Part shown: in pieces, positions 1 through 8,747 of the stretch | How the letters are laid out: the number at the start of each line of letters is the position of its first letter | Numbering within the stretch: the first letter of the stretch is position 1 | Origin: Flavobacteriaceae bacterium | GTDB lineage: Bacteria; Bacteroidota; Bacteroidia; Flavobacteriales; Flavobacteriaceae | DNA: 64,000 nucleotides | Direction of reading: 5' to 3' | NCBI GenBank assembly: GCA_016649715.1 | Contig: JAENXC010000016.1 | Location: 34,578-98,577, forward strand | The notes under the pieces: generated by a model | The model's database searches: none | What the model saw: the letters and a program-made list of their open reading frames with translations, nothing else | What the model was told of the DNA's origin: nothing | Made by a program: the position numbers and the translations under genes

Positions 1-1
1 G

Positions 2-670
2 GAACTCGACGATCAGCGTGCCCGTTACGAAATGGCAAAAGCCAGATTGGAAGGCGCAAGACAGGTGAAAAACGAAGTGCAATCGCAATTTGCCTATGTA
101 AATCTTCGCGCTCCATTCAATGGCGTTGTTACGAATAAATTTATTGAAGCTGGTGATATGGCTAATCCTGGCGTTCCATTAATTTCAGTTGAAGGCCCGG
201 GCAATTTTGAAGTTACTGCTTCAGTACCCGAAAGTGAGATTTCAAAAATAAAATCCGGAACCAAAGTGCAAGTGATTGTAAAATCTTCAGATAAAATACT
301 TCCTGCAATTATTACCGAAGTAAGCACTTCGGCAAAAAATACTGGCGGCCAATATTTGGTAAAAGTGGTTTTAGACAAGACCGACGCGAGCATTCTTTCG
401 GGAATGTACGCCACCGTTCAGTTTCCAATAGAAAAGCAAACCGATACCACCACGGTTTTGGTTCCGCTGCAAGCATTGGTGAAACGCGGACAATTATCCG
501 GAATTTATACGGTGAGTCAAAGCAATACTGCAATATTACGCTGGTTGAGATTGGGCCGTACTTTCGGCGATAATGTGGAAGTGCTTTCAGGCTTGGCCGC
601 TGATGAAAATTATATTATTTCTGCTGATGGAAAACTTTTCAACGGTGCGAAAATAACCATTAAACAATAA
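2..670 (+). CDS. RND efflux periplasmic adaptor (HlyD/MFP family), 5'-truncated by window edge
   Basis: The reading frame is open from base 2, so the gene begins outside the window and only the C-terminal half of the adaptor is present. The visible part starts in the helical hairpin (ARYEMAKARLEGARQ), continues into the second half of the lipoyl domain (LRAPFNGVVTNKFIEAGDMA) and then beta-barrel and membrane-proximal domains ending in TIKQ. Adaptors of this family connect an inner-membrane RND pump to a TolC-like outer-membrane channel. Only 2 bp separate its stop from the pump gene, so the two are cotranscribed. The substrate cannot be read from the sequence. Confidence 0.9.
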   Translation, partial: ELDDQRARYEMAKARLEGARQVKNEVQSQFAYVNLRAPFNGVVTNKFIEAGDMANPGVPLISVEGPGNFEVTASVPESEISKIKSGTKVQVIVKSSDKILPAIITEVSTSAKNTGGQYLVKVVLDKTDASILSGMYATVQFPIEKQTDTTTVLVPLQALVKRGQLSGIYTVSQSNTAILRWLRLGRTFGDNVEVLSGLAADENYIISADGKLFNGAKITIKQ

Positions 671-672
671 TC

Positions 673-3600
673 ATGAAGGACGGATTAGCAGGCAAAATTG
701 CCAAGTTATTTATAGGCTCGAAGCTTACGGTGCTGTTGATGATCGTGTTTATGGTCATCGGCGTTTACAGTTCGTTTTTGATACCGCGCGAGGAAGAACC
801 GCAAATTGATGTGGCTATGGCCGACATTTTTGTGGGCTACCCCGGTGCATCCCCAACCGAAGTGGAATCTAGAGTTGTGAAACCGTTAGAGAAACTGGTT
901 TCCAACATTCCTGGAGTTGAGTATGTGTATTCCACTTCTTCAGAGGAAGGCGCGATGGTAATAGTTCAATTTTATGTAGGTGAAGATATTGAACGTTCCT
1001 TCGTAAAACTTTACAACGAAATGAACAAGCATATGGACCAAATGCCTCCGGGCGTTACCCTGCCGCTTGTAAAACCACGTGCCATTGATGATGTGCCAAT
1101 GTTGGGAATAACGCTTTGGAGCGAAAATTATGACGATTTTCAACTAAAACAAATTGCAGACGAACTCACTCAAGAAATTGAAAAAGTGAAGCAAGTTTCC
1201 ACCACTCACAAAATTGGAGGGCGAAATCGGCAATTGCGGGTTGTTTTGGATAAAGATAAATTGGCGGCAAGCGGTTTGGACTTTTTGAGTGTTGCTGAAA
1301 TGATAAAAGCAAACAACCAGCAAATGAGTTCGGGCAGTTTTAATAAAAACGATACGGAGTTTTTGGTTTCTACCGGAAATTTCCTAAAATCTGCAACTGA
1401 TGTTGAGAACTTGGTTGTGGGCGTACAGCAGAACCAACCAATTTATTTGAAACAAGTGGCCGCTATTTTTGACGGCCCCGAAATTCCGAGCAAATATGTT
1501 TCCTTCGGCTTTGGAGGAGCTACCGAAAATGCTTCAAATTATCCTTCGGAATACCCTGCCGTAACCATTTCCGTGGCGAAAAGAAAAGGTGCCGATGCGA
1601 TGAAAATTGCTGATGTTATTATCGATAAAGTAGATCATTTGCGAAGCAACTTAGTTCCCGATGACGTTCACGTGGAAATCACGCGAAATTACGGCGAAAC
1701 CGCTTCCCACAAAGTATCGGAACTATTGATGCACCTTATGGGAGCAATCATTGCGGTTACGTTAGTGGTAATGCTCGCAATGGGCTGGCGCGGTGGTTTG
1801 GTGGTTTTCCTTTCGGTACCCATCACGTTTGCGTTGACGCTTTTGAGTTATTATTTGCTCGATTACACTTTGAACAGAATTACACTTTTCGCATTGGTAT
1901 TCGTTACCGGAATTGTGGTGGATGACTCCATTATTATTGCGGAAAATATGCACCGGCATTTCAAGATGAAACGCTTGCCGTTTAAGCAAGCTGCTATTTA
2001 CGCAATAAACGAAGTAGGAAACCCAACCATTTTGGCAACTTTAACGGTAATAGCATCCGTTTTGCCAATGGCGTTTGTTTCTGGATTGATGGGACCATAT
2101 ATGTCGCCGATGCCTATTGGCGCTTCCATAGCGATGATACTATCGTTGTTTGTGGCTTTGACAATTACACCTTATTTGGGTTATATTTTTCTTCGTGAAA
2201 AGGAGAAACCTGCCCGCCGTGGTGGGAAAGGAAAAGGACCTAAGCCAGAAAAACCATTGGAAAGCACTTTCATTTATAGGATTTATTCAAAATTTGAAAC
2301 TCCTTTGATTGAAAATAAGAAGATACGATTCTGGTTTTTGGGAATAACCGTTCTGATGCTTTTGGGCTCCGTGCTTATGTTTTTCACAAAATCCGTCGCG
2401 GTAAAAATGCTGCCTTTCGACAATAAAAACGAAATGCAAGTAGTAATTGATATGCCCGAAGGAACAACTTTGGAGCGAACAGCAGTGGTTGCTCGCGAGA
2501 TTGGACAATACCTTTCAACACAACCACTGGTAGTGAATTATCAAAATTACGTCGGTACTTCGGCACCTATTACTTTCAATGGTTTGGTGCGCCATTACGA
2601 TTTACGTGGTGGCAGCAACATGGCCGATATTCAAGTGAATTTGGTGGGCAAGGAAGATAGAAAACTCCAAAGCCATGATATCGCAAAACAACTGCGTCCG
2701 CATATTCAGGAAATAGGGAAGAAGTTTGGTGCAAATGTGAAAATAGTAGAAGTTCCGCCCGGACCACCAGTACTTTCGACCATTGTGGCTGAAATATACG
2801 GACCAGATTACGACCAACAAATTGCAGTTGCAAAGCAAGTTGAAAACATTTTGAACGAAACCCAAGATGTTGTGGATGTAGATTGGATGGTTGAAGCTGA
2901 TCAAAAAGAGTACGAATTTATTATAGACAAAGAAAAAGCGATGCGCTATGGCGTGGCGCCACAACAGATTGTTTATACCATGAATACTGCGCTTTCAGAT
3001 AGGCCTGTATCCAATCTTTACGATGAAAACGCTACAGAACAAGTTGGAATAGTATTGGCTTTGGATGAAAAGGAAAAATCTACAATTCAGGATATTTCGC
3101 AATTGAAAATTACTTCAAAGCAAGGCAATATGGTTTCTGTGGGCGATTTAGTAAATATTGAAGAAACTATCCGAGCAAAAAGTATTTATAGAAAAAACCA
3201 AAAACGAGTGGTTTATGTGTTGGCCGATATGGCTGGAGAACTTGAAAGCCCTGTATATGCTATTTTGGGAATGAGTGATAAGCTTAACGAAATAAAGCTA
3301 CCTGCAGGATATAAAATGAACGAACTGTATTTACAGCAACCTGAATTTGAAGACGATTTCACCGTAAAATGGGATGGCGAATGGCAAATTACTTTAGAAG
3401 TATTCCGCGATTTGGGAATTGCCTTTTTGGGAGTTATCATCATCATTTATATTTTGATTGTGGGTTGGTTCCAAAACTTCAAAGCACCAATAGTGATGAT
3501 GGTTGCAATACCATTGTCTTTGATAGGAATTGTGCTCGGCCACTGGGTTATGGGTGCGTTTTTCACAGCCACTTCCTTTATTGGAATGATTGCTTTGGCG

Positions 3601-3888
3601 GGAATTATGGTGCGGAACTCGGTGCTATTGATTGACTTTATAAATCTTCGAACGGCTGATGGAATACCGCTAAAACAAGCAGTAATTGAAGCAGGAGCAG
3701 TGCGGACCACCCCAATTTTGTTGACTGCAGGAACGGTTGTGATTGGGGCTTTCGTAATTCTTTTCGATCCAATTTTTCAAGGTCTTGCAATTTCATTGAT
3801 GGGTGGAACTATTGTTTCCACAGTATTAACGCTACTTGTGGTGCCGTTGGTTTATTATTTGATCGAGCGGAAAAACCATAAAGAGTAA
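673..3888 (+). CDS. RND family efflux transporter permease subunit
   Basis: A 1071-residue protein of normal length for AcrB/MexB/CzcA-type pumps, with the usual duplicated architecture: TM1 at about 13-33, a large periplasmic loop, a block of TM helices at about 355-510, a second periplasmic loop and a final TM block at about 915-1065. The TM4 motif GIVVDDSIIIAEN (about residues 413-425) carries the acidic pair expected for proton relay. It works with the adaptor encoded 2 bp upstream in proton-driven export. A charged linker (ARRGGKGKGPKPEK) follows the first TM block. It lacks obvious features for assigning metal or drug specificity. Confidence 0.95.
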   Translation: MKDGLAGKIAKLFIGSKLTVLLMIVFMVIGVYSSFLIPREEEPQIDVAMADIFVGYPGASPTEVESRVVKPLEKLVSNIPGVEYVYSTSSEEGAMVIVQFYVGEDIERSFVKLYNEMNKHMDQMPPGVTLPLVKPRAIDDVPMLGITLWSENYDDFQLKQIADELTQEIEKVKQVSTTHKIGGRNRQLRVVLDKDKLAASGLDFLSVAEMIKANNQQMSSGSFNKNDTEFLVSTGNFLKSATDVENLVVGVQQNQPIYLKQVAAIFDGPEIPSKYVSFGFGGATENASNYPSEYPAVTISVAKRKGADAMKIADVIIDKVDHLRSNLVPDDVHVEITRNYGETASHKVSELLMHLMGAIIAVTLVVMLAMGWRGGLVVFLSVPITFALTLLSYYLLDYTLNRITLFALVFVTGIVVDDSIIIAENMHRHFKMKRLPFKQAAIYAINEVGNPTILATLTVIASVLPMAFVSGLMGPYMSPMPIGASIAMILSLFVALTITPYLGYIFLREKEKPARRGGKGKGPKPEKPLESTFIYRIYSKFETPLIENKKIRFWFLGITVLMLLGSVLMFFTKSVAVKMLPFDNKNEMQVVIDMPEGTTLERTAVVAREIGQYLSTQPLVVNYQNYVGTSAPITFNGLVRHYDLRGGSNMADIQVNLVGKEDRKLQSHDIAKQLRPHIQEIGKKFGANVKIVEVPPGPPVLSTIVAEIYGPDYDQQIAVAKQVENILNETQDVVDVDWMVEADQKEYEFIIDKEKAMRYGVAPQQIVYTMNTALSDRPVSNLYDENATEQVGIVLALDEKEKSTIQDISQLKITSKQGNMVSVGDLVNIEETIRAKSIYRKNQKRVVYVLADMAGELESPVYAILGMSDKLNEIKLPAGYKMNELYLQQPEFEDDFTVKWDGEWQITLEVFRDLGIAFLGVIIIIYILIVGWFQNFKAPIVMMVAIPLSLIGIVLGHWVMGAFFTATSFIGMIALAGIMVRNSVLLIDFINLRTADGIPLKQAVIEAGAVRTTPILLTAGTVVIGAFVILFDPIFQGLAISLMGGTIVSTVLTLLVVPLVYYLIERKNHKE

Positions 3889-3910
3889 AGAGCAAAGAAT
3901 ATAGAAAAAA

Positions 3911-3950
3911 GACATAAGACATAAGACCGCTGCGCTATAAGACGTAGGAC
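3911..3950. repeat. degenerate GACATAAGAC-type intergenic repeat
   Basis: The intergenic DNA holds repeated units gacataagac, ataagac and ataagacgtaggac. Similar strings occur at about 38643-38673 (direct), 38726-38751 (inverted) and 54751-54775, always between genes. This is a low-complexity family of intergenic repeats; no coding potential is evident. Confidence 0.5.
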
Positions 3951-4067
3951 GAAATAATGTGTTGCTTGCTAATTAGTTTTTAACCATAGGGATAAGGTGT
4001 GTTACCGTTGGAATAATAAATAGCAATAGACAATAAAAAATGATAATAGAAAATAAAAAATAAACCG

Positions 4068-4373
4068 ATGAAACTATTAATTGTAACCGTTGTGGACGAA
4101 TTTCAGAAAGACGTGCTGCAACTTTTCAAAAAAGCAAATATAGAGAGCTACAGCGGCTCTGATATTGAAGGCTATAAAAATGCGTCCTCTTTTATGATGA
4201 ATTCCAGTTGGTTTCCGTCAGAAAAGGGTGGGGCAGACAGCAGTATGTTTTTCTCTTTCACGGAAGATGAAAAGATTAATTCGTTTTTCAGTTTGGTAGT
4301 GCAATTCAATGAAACTTTGGAGACCAACAATCCCATTCATGCGGTTGTTGTGCCAATAGAACGGAGTATTTAA
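4068..4373 (+). CDS. small PII-like (ferredoxin-fold) protein downstream of RND pump
   Basis: A 101-residue protein starting MKLLIVTVVDEFQKDVLQLF. The alternating beta-alpha-beta pattern with a hydrophobic first strand, a loop around residues 30-50 and a final strand (HAVVVPIERSI) resembles PII/CutA-like ferredoxin folds. Small PII-like proteins such as DUF3240 are found beside RND metal pumps in other bacteria, which fits its position 179 bp after the pump gene. The fold is inferred from pattern only; I do not recognise close sequence motifs. It may be cotranscribed with the pump. Confidence 0.55.
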   Translation: MKLLIVTVVDEFQKDVLQLFKKANIESYSGSDIEGYKNASSFMMNSSWFPSEKGGADSSMFFSFTEDEKINSFFSLVVQFNETLETNNPIHAVVVPIERSI

Positions 4374-4415
4374 GTCCCCTTCCAGCCTCCCCAAAGGGGA
4401 GGAGTTGGGGAAGAC
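4374..4415. repeat. intergenic inverted repeat (CCTCCCC-AAA-GGGGAGG)
   Basis: Perfect 7-bp arms at 4386-4392 and 4396-4402 around an AAA loop, flanked by partly complementary gtcccctt and ttggggaagac. The G-run core is typical of interspersed flavobacterial repeats. It lies directly after the stop of the PII-like gene and could fold in RNA. Confidence 0.6.
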
Positions 4416-4449
4416 AAATTAAAATGTATAACATTAAAATTTTATAATT

Positions 4450-4656
4450 ATGATTAACAGATATATTAGGGCAATTGCCGGAACTTTTATTTTGATCAGC
4501 CTTTTGCTGGCAGTTTATGTGAATATTAACTGGTTGTGGTTCACAGGGTTTGTGGGCATCAATTTATTGCAATCATCTTTTACAAAATGGTGCTTGATGG
4601 AAAAAATCCTTAAAAAGTTTGGTGTAAATGATGAAGGAGAGAGCTGCTGTGCATAG
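4450..4656 (+). CDS. DUF2892 family small inner-membrane protein
   Basis: A 68-residue protein [19 protein letters not shown]... with two hydrophobic helices (about 8-25 and 28-45), the second containing [19 protein letters not shown]. This is the compact DUF2892/YgaP-membrane-domain pattern. The C-terminus ends in a cysteine pair (ESCCA), sometimes seen in proteins connected with sulfur or metal handling. It follows the RND pump genes and is closed by a clear terminator. The physiological role of DUF2892 proteins is unknown. Confidence 0.7.
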   Translation: MINRYIRAIAGTFILISLLLAVYVNINWLWFTGFVGINLLQSSFTKWCLMEKILKKFGVNDEGESCCA

Positions 4657-4685
4657 CTGCTTCGTTTCGATTAAATTTTCATGAA

Positions 4686-4720
4686 AAGTCCCGCCACGAA
4701 AAATTGTTGCGGGATTTTTT
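4686..4720 (+). terminator. Rho-independent terminator of the RND operon
   Basis: Stem tcccgc (4689-4694) pairs with gcggga (4709-4714) and is followed by a run of T. It sits between the DUF2892 gene and hpf. Confidence 0.8.
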
Positions 4721-4766
4721 ATTTCCGAAAAGTTTCTGTCATCAATCATCAAACATTTGCCCAATT

Positions 4767-4810
4767 ATGACATTAGTCATTCCAAAAACGATGAATAAGA
4801 GGTATCTTTG
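4767..4810 (+). promoter_or_regulatory. TGA-N6-TCA operator plus -7 element for hpf-usp
   Basis: Palindrome ATGACATTAGTCAT at 4767-4780 (centre 4773.5) and Bacteroidota -7 element TATCTTTG at 4803-4810. The spacing from palindrome centre to the first base of the -7 element is 29.5 bp, the same as at most other sites in this window. This is the arrangement expected for class II activation by a CRP/FNR-family protein. The regulator's identity is inferred. Confidence 0.7.
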
Positions 4811-4837
4811 AGGAATATAAACCAATTCTGATCAGTC

Positions 4838-5137
4838 ATGACTATAAACATCCAATACGTGAAAATGCCCACCAGTGAGGCGATGAACGAATATGTAGAA
4901 AAAAAACTTGAAAAACTTGCTGAAAAATACGAATGGCTGATAAGGGCCGAAGTAAGTTTTAAAATGGAAAACAACGTGTACGGAAAAGGCAATATTTGTG
5001 AAATGGAACTGAGCCTTCCCGGTCCGAAAATCTTCGCAACTTCAACGGAACCAACTTTTGAAGGAGCGGCAAAGAAAACCATTTCCGATCTGGAAAAACA
5101 GCTTAAAAAACGCAAATCAAAATTCACAACACACTAA
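4838..5137 (+). CDS. hpf: ribosome hibernation promoting factor (HPF/YfiA family), short form
   Basis: A 99-residue protein MTINIQYVKMPTSEAMNEYV... with the beta-alpha-beta-beta-beta-alpha HPF/RaiA fold: the N-terminal strand and helix ending EKKLEKLAEKY, the strand IFATSTEPTFEGAAKK and a lysine-rich C-terminal helix. It has no long-HPF C-terminal domain. It binds the 30S decoding region and inactivates ribosomes during stress or low energy. It lies 11 bp before a USP gene under a promoter with the window's common TGA-N6-TCA operator, suggesting induction under oxygen limitation or a similar signal. Confidence 0.9.
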   Translation: MTINIQYVKMPTSEAMNEYVEKKLEKLAEKYEWLIRAEVSFKMENNVYGKGNICEMELSLPGPKIFATSTEPTFEGAAKKTISDLEKQLKKRKSKFTTH

Positions 5138-5148
5138 AAAACAATCTC

Positions 5149-5985
5149 ATGAAAAAAATATTGGTCCCCGTAGATTTTTCGAAAAATTCCGACTATGCTT
5201 TGGAAGTAGCCGCATCTATAGCCAAAAAACAAAACGCCGAAATTATTGCGCTCCACATGATGGGCCTTAGCGATGCCGTTGTTACTCGCGATGAAAGCAA
5301 AGAAGTTTTTGAAGCAATGTTTTATATGAAACTGGCCGAAAAACGCTTTGCCGAATTTCTTGACAAAGATTATTTGGAAGGAATTAAGGTTACTGATACC
5401 GTTCATAATTATAAAATTTTCAGTGAACTGAACGATGTGGCCATAGAATTTGGAGCAGACTTAATTGTGATGGGCTCCCACGGAAGCTCTGGTTTGAAAG
5501 AGGTTTTCGTAGGAAGCAACACAGAAAAAGTGGTCCGCACTTCAGAAATTCCTGTTTTGGTAATAAAACATCGCCAGGAAAATTTTAATCCGGAGTTTGG
5601 GATTTTTGCCTGCGACTTCTTGGAAAATTCCGTTGGTCCCTACAAACGGGCGCAGAAAATGTTTGATATTTTGGGAATAAAAATGCAAATGTTATACATA
5701 AACCTGGCGGGCGATTTCCACAGCACGCGTGAAATTGAAAAGCGAATCCTTAGCTTTTTGGAAAGTGCAGGGGAACCAAATCCATTGGAAAGTTTGGACC
5801 AAGTGGTCCAATACAGCGAATATTCCGTGGAAGCGGGTATTTTTGGCTACAGCCAAGTGAGTAATGCCGATATAATTGCGTTGCCAACGCAGGGCCGTCA
5901 AGGTTTAGCACACTTCTTCTCCGGAAGTATTGGTGAGGACGTGGTAAACCATTCAGATTTGCCGGTGATGACTTTTAAAGTGTAG
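5149..5985 (+). CDS. universal stress protein, tandem UspA domains
   Basis: A 278-residue protein beginning MKKILVPVDFSKNSDYALEV, the standard first strand of a UspA domain. Domain 1 ends with the ATP-binding signature MGSHGSSGLKEVFVGSNTEK (G-x2-G-x9-G-S pattern, about residues 108-127). Domain 2 (about 145-278) is more divergent but keeps ALPTQGRQGLAHFFSGSIGE. Cytoplasmic; tandem USPs bind ATP and are linked to survival under energy stress. It is cotranscribed with hpf (11 bp gap). Seven genes of this family occur in the window. Confidence 0.93.
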   Translation: MKKILVPVDFSKNSDYALEVAASIAKKQNAEIIALHMMGLSDAVVTRDESKEVFEAMFYMKLAEKRFAEFLDKDYLEGIKVTDTVHNYKIFSELNDVAIEFGADLIVMGSHGSSGLKEVFVGSNTEKVVRTSEIPVLVIKHRQENFNPEFGIFACDFLENSVGPYKRAQKMFDILGIKMQMLYINLAGDFHSTREIEKRILSFLESAGEPNPLESLDQVVQYSEYSVEAGIFGYSQVSNADIIALPTQGRQGLAHFFSGSIGEDVVNHSDLPVMTFKV

Positions 5986-6015
5986 TTAATTGCTATCGAC
6001 AACAATTGACAGCAG

Positions 6016-6052
6016 AAAGCAGGGACTTCAATTTTGGATTCCTGCTTTTTTG
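6016..6052. terminator. bidirectional terminator between usp and deoD
   Basis: Arms aaagcaggga (6016-6025) and ttcctgcttt (6039-6048), with one mismatch, followed by T residues. It separates the converging usp and deoD genes. Confidence 0.65.
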
Positions 6053-6054
6053 TT

Positions 6055-6756
6055 TTACAAAAGTGTATGCAAGGCAATCTCAATCATTTTTGAAAAACTG
6101 CCTTCGCGTTCATCGGAGGTTGTGGTTTCGCCTGTTACCAATGAATCTGAAATAGTTAAAATAGCCAATGCTTTCACATTAAATTTTGCTGCTATAGTGT
6201 ATAGTCCGGCTGCTTCCATTTCAACGCAAAGCACTCCGAAATCTGCCCATTTTTTATAATAATTGAAGTCATCTTCATAAAATTGATCGCCGGAAAGTAC
6301 ATTGCCCGCTTTTATAGGGATATTTTTTTCCTTTGCGTAAAGTGCCGCTTTCATAAACAAATCGAAATCGGCAGTAGGCGAGTAGTCGCAGTTTACAAAA
6401 CGAGTGTTGTTAATGCCCGAAGTGGAAGAGGCAGCCATTGCAATAACAATATCGCGGAGGTTTATATCTTTTTGATAGCTTCCTGCTGAACCAACTCGAA
6501 TCAGGTTTTTTACACCGTAATCATTGATGAGTTCGTGGCAATAAATCAAGGTTGAAGGGATGCCCATTCCAGTGCCCTGCACCGAAATTGGCTTTCCCTG
6601 AAAGGTTCCTGTATAACCCAACATGCCGCGAACATCGTTGTAGCATTTTGCATTTTCAAGAAAAGATTCAGCAATCCATTTGGCGCGCATTGGATCGCCG
6701 GGAAGTAAAACCGATTCTGCAATTTCCCCAGGTTTAGCTTCAATATGTATGCTCAT
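6055..6756 (-). CDS. deoD: purine-nucleoside phosphorylase, DeoD type
   Basis: A 233-residue protein with the hexameric bacterial PNP signatures GDPMRAKWIAE (phosphate site), RVGSAGSYQ, EMEAAGLY (ribose/base site) and TISDSLVTGE with the catalytic Asp. It cleaves purine (deoxy)nucleosides with phosphate to base and (deoxy)ribose-1-phosphate in the cytoplasm. Its start overlaps the 3' end of deoC by 17 bp, so the two are translationally coupled. Together with deoC it forms a nucleoside salvage/deoxyribose catabolism unit downstream of trx. Confidence 0.96.
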   Translation of the reverse strand: MSIHIEAKPGEIAESVLLPGDPMRAKWIAESFLENAKCYNDVRGMLGYTGTFQGKPISVQGTGMGIPSTLIYCHELINDYGVKNLIRVGSAGSYQKDINLRDIVIAMAASSTSGINNTRFVNCDYSPTADFDLFMKAALYAKEKNIPIKAGNVLSGDQFYEDDFNYYKKWADFGVLCVEMEAAGLYTIAAKFNVKALAILTISDSLVTGETTTSDEREGSFSKMIEIALHTLL

Positions 6757-7411
6757 CTGTGTCTTCTTTTTTGGATGTTACAATCTCGATCCCTGAAGAG
6801 GTTCCAATTCTATTAGCGCCTATTTCAATATATTTTTTTGCTGTTTCGGCATCTTTTATTCCGCCAGAGACTTTTATTTTTAAAATGTCACCCACTTCGT
6901 CAACCATTATTTTTACAGCGTGTTCCGTGGCGCCGCCCGTTCCGAATCCTGTGGAGGTTTTTACGTAATCGGCTCCAGCACGTTTAGCTATTTGGCAGGA
7001 TATCTTTATTTCATCATCGGTTAAATAGCAAGTTTCAAGGATTACTTTTAAAATTCGGCTGCCGATTGCCTCTTTAACGGCTGAAATTTCTTCACGGATG
7101 GATTTGTGCAATTTTGCTTTCAACAAACCCACGTTCAGCACCATATCAATTTCATCGGCACCATCTTTTACACATTGTTCCGCTTCACAGACTTTGGCAT
7201 GGCAGCTGCTTGCACCCAAGGGGAAACCAACTACTGCAGCAACTTTTACATCCGTATTTTTCAATTGGTTAGCTGCCAAAAGAACATAACAACTGTTTAT
7301 GCAGACTGCGTAAAAATTATACTTTTTGGCTTCGTTGCAAAGTTTAATAATGTCGTCTGGAGTGGTGGTTGCTTTTAGTAAGGTATGGTCTATATATTGG
7401 TTCAAATTCAT
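6740..7411 (-). CDS. deoC: deoxyribose-phosphate aldolase
   Basis: 223 residues from MNLNQYIDHTLLKATTTPDD. A longer in-frame start at 7477 would overlap the thioredoxin gene by 67 bp, so the start at 7411, which shares one base with the trx stop, is preferred. Class I aldolase signatures are clear: DEIDMVLNVG, and the Schiff-base lysine in ADYVKTSTGFGTGGA. It converts 2-deoxyribose-5-phosphate to glyceraldehyde-3-phosphate and acetaldehyde. The gene order trx-deoC-deoD with 1-bp and 17-bp overlaps indicates one operon. Confidence 0.96.
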   Translation of the reverse strand: MNLNQYIDHTLLKATTTPDDIIKLCNEAKKYNFYAVCINSCYVLLAANQLKNTDVKVAAVVGFPLGASSCHAKVCEAEQCVKDGADEIDMVLNVGLLKAKLHKSIREEISAVKEAIGSRILKVILETCYLTDDEIKISCQIAKRAGADYVKTSTGFGTGGATEHAVKIMVDEVGDILKIKVSGGIKDAETAKKYIEIGANRIGTSSGIEIVTSKKEDTDEHTY

Positions 7412-7713
7412 TAATTTCTGTGTTGATTTATTATTGAAATCAAATCGTTTTTCTGCAAAACGCCGCTTTGTCGCCAAAGCTGTTTTCCGTTTTTGAAAAG
7501 AATCATCGTTGGCACACCGCGCACTTGGAATTCCGCCGCCAGTGGTTGGTTTTTGTCAACGTCAATTTTCACTATTTTCACCGCTTCACCTAGTTCGTCC
7601 TTTACTTGTTTCAGTATGGGAGCCAACATTTTGCACGGACCGCACCAATCGGCGAAAAAGTCAACCAGAACTGGCGTTTCGGAATTTATTATTTCTTTGA
7701 AGTTGCTTTTCAT
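7411..7713 (-). CDS. trxA: thioredoxin
   Basis: A 100-residue thioredoxin with the active site WCGPCK (about residues 23-28) in FFADWCGPCKMLAPIL, the conserved DVDKNQPLAAEF segment and cis-proline loop VRGVPTMILF. There is no signal peptide, so it is cytoplasmic. It is a dithiol reductant for ribonucleotide reductase and other targets. It heads the trx-deoC-deoD operon and its stop overlaps the deoC start by one base. Confidence 0.96.
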   Translation of the reverse strand: MKSNFKEIINSETPVLVDFFADWCGPCKMLAPILKQVKDELGEAVKIVKIDVDKNQPLAAEFQVRGVPTMILFKNGKQLWRQSGVLQKNDLISIINQHRN

Positions 7714-7807
7714 TTATCGGTTTTTTCAGTTCTAATGAATGATGGCTATATAATTTGATTGAAGTTTTTTTCTTTCCTCTTTCCTCTTTCTTCTCTATTC
7801 TGTTATA

Positions 7808-8674
7808 TCAGCCGAGCAATGGATTCTTTTTGTATTTTCTTAAAACAGGCATCAACATTTTCAAGGGAATTTTAATGGAATAGGTTCCCGTGTAGGACGG
7901 GCAAATTACGCAATCGTCAAAGTAGTATTCCACTACATCGTCATTTATGACGAAATTGTTTTTGGCGTTGAAGAAATCATCTGCCGAAATTGCCCAACAA
8001 TCGTAATACATTTCGCCACTATTTATTTTTTCCTTTAAAAGTTCGTTCAAAATTTCGCGAAGTTCTTCCTCGGACCCATTGTTGAAGAAATCTTCATAGT
8101 TCATAAATGTTGCCCGTTCCAAATCAAAGTTCAAACAATCAAACGTATAGGCTGCATGGGCCGCACCGGTGTAGTGGTTTTCTTTGTAAAAAAGTACGCT
8201 TATAAGCCGGTCATTGAGGTTGTAGATTTTATAATCTACCATTCGCTTTTCGTTTTGTTTCGGAATTCCCAAGGAGTCGCAAAGCCGTTTTTCTTCCAAA
8301 ATTTGTTTTTCCACGCCTTTGGCATCTACATAATGTTTGCTGATGTATTCGTTGAAATTTTCAAATTGAGGCTTAATTTTTTCGTTGAGGTATGGATATT
8401 TAAAATCCAAAGTGTACCAATCGCCTTCCTTTAAAAATGATTTTGAAATGAGCAGGTTTTGCAACTCCGCTTTTGAATCTTTTTTCTCTAAAAGTTCCCG
8501 CCGTTTTAGATTGAGGGTTTTTTGCTGCATCTCAAAATTTCTGTCGGAAACGCGCAAGGAATCTACAATTTCTTCGGAATTGATTTCCGTATTAATTTCC
8601 GTTTTCTCCTTTTTTGGATCGTTTTTACAGGAGATTAAAGTGAATAGAATTAAGATTGGCAGAAAAGCTTTCAT
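7808..8674 (-). CDS. lipoprotein with DUF3298/RsiV-like C-terminal domain
   Basis: 288 residues starting MKAFLPILILFTLISCKND, a lipoprotein signal with the lipobox cysteine at about position 16. A charged helical stretch follows, then a domain with segments GDWYTLDFKYPYLN, YTGAAHAAYTFDCLNFD and the terminal YYFDDCVICPSYTGTYSIKI. The last resembles the strand ...aaGp..v.iP of DUF3298/RsiV and PdaC proteins. It is expected to be anchored in the outer membrane facing the periplasm. Function is unknown; the relation to RsiV concerns fold only. Confidence 0.7.
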   Translation of the reverse strand: MKAFLPILILFTLISCKNDPKKEKTEINTEINSEEIVDSLRVSDRNFEMQQKTLNLKRRELLEKKDSKAELQNLLISKSFLKEGDWYTLDFKYPYLNEKIKPQFENFNEYISKHYVDAKGVEKQILEEKRLCDSLGIPKQNEKRMVDYKIYNLNDRLISVLFYKENHYTGAAHAAYTFDCLNFDLERATFMNYEDFFNNGSEEELREILNELLKEKINSGEMYYDCWAISADDFFNAKNNFVINDDVVEYYFDDCVICPSYTGTYSIKIPLKMLMPVLRKYKKNPLLG

Positions 8675-8747
8675 GTTTTTGGGGTTTTAAATCATAAAAA
8701 TAGGGAAAGAATGATAGTAAAAAAAACGAAAGTCTATGTTGTTCTTA

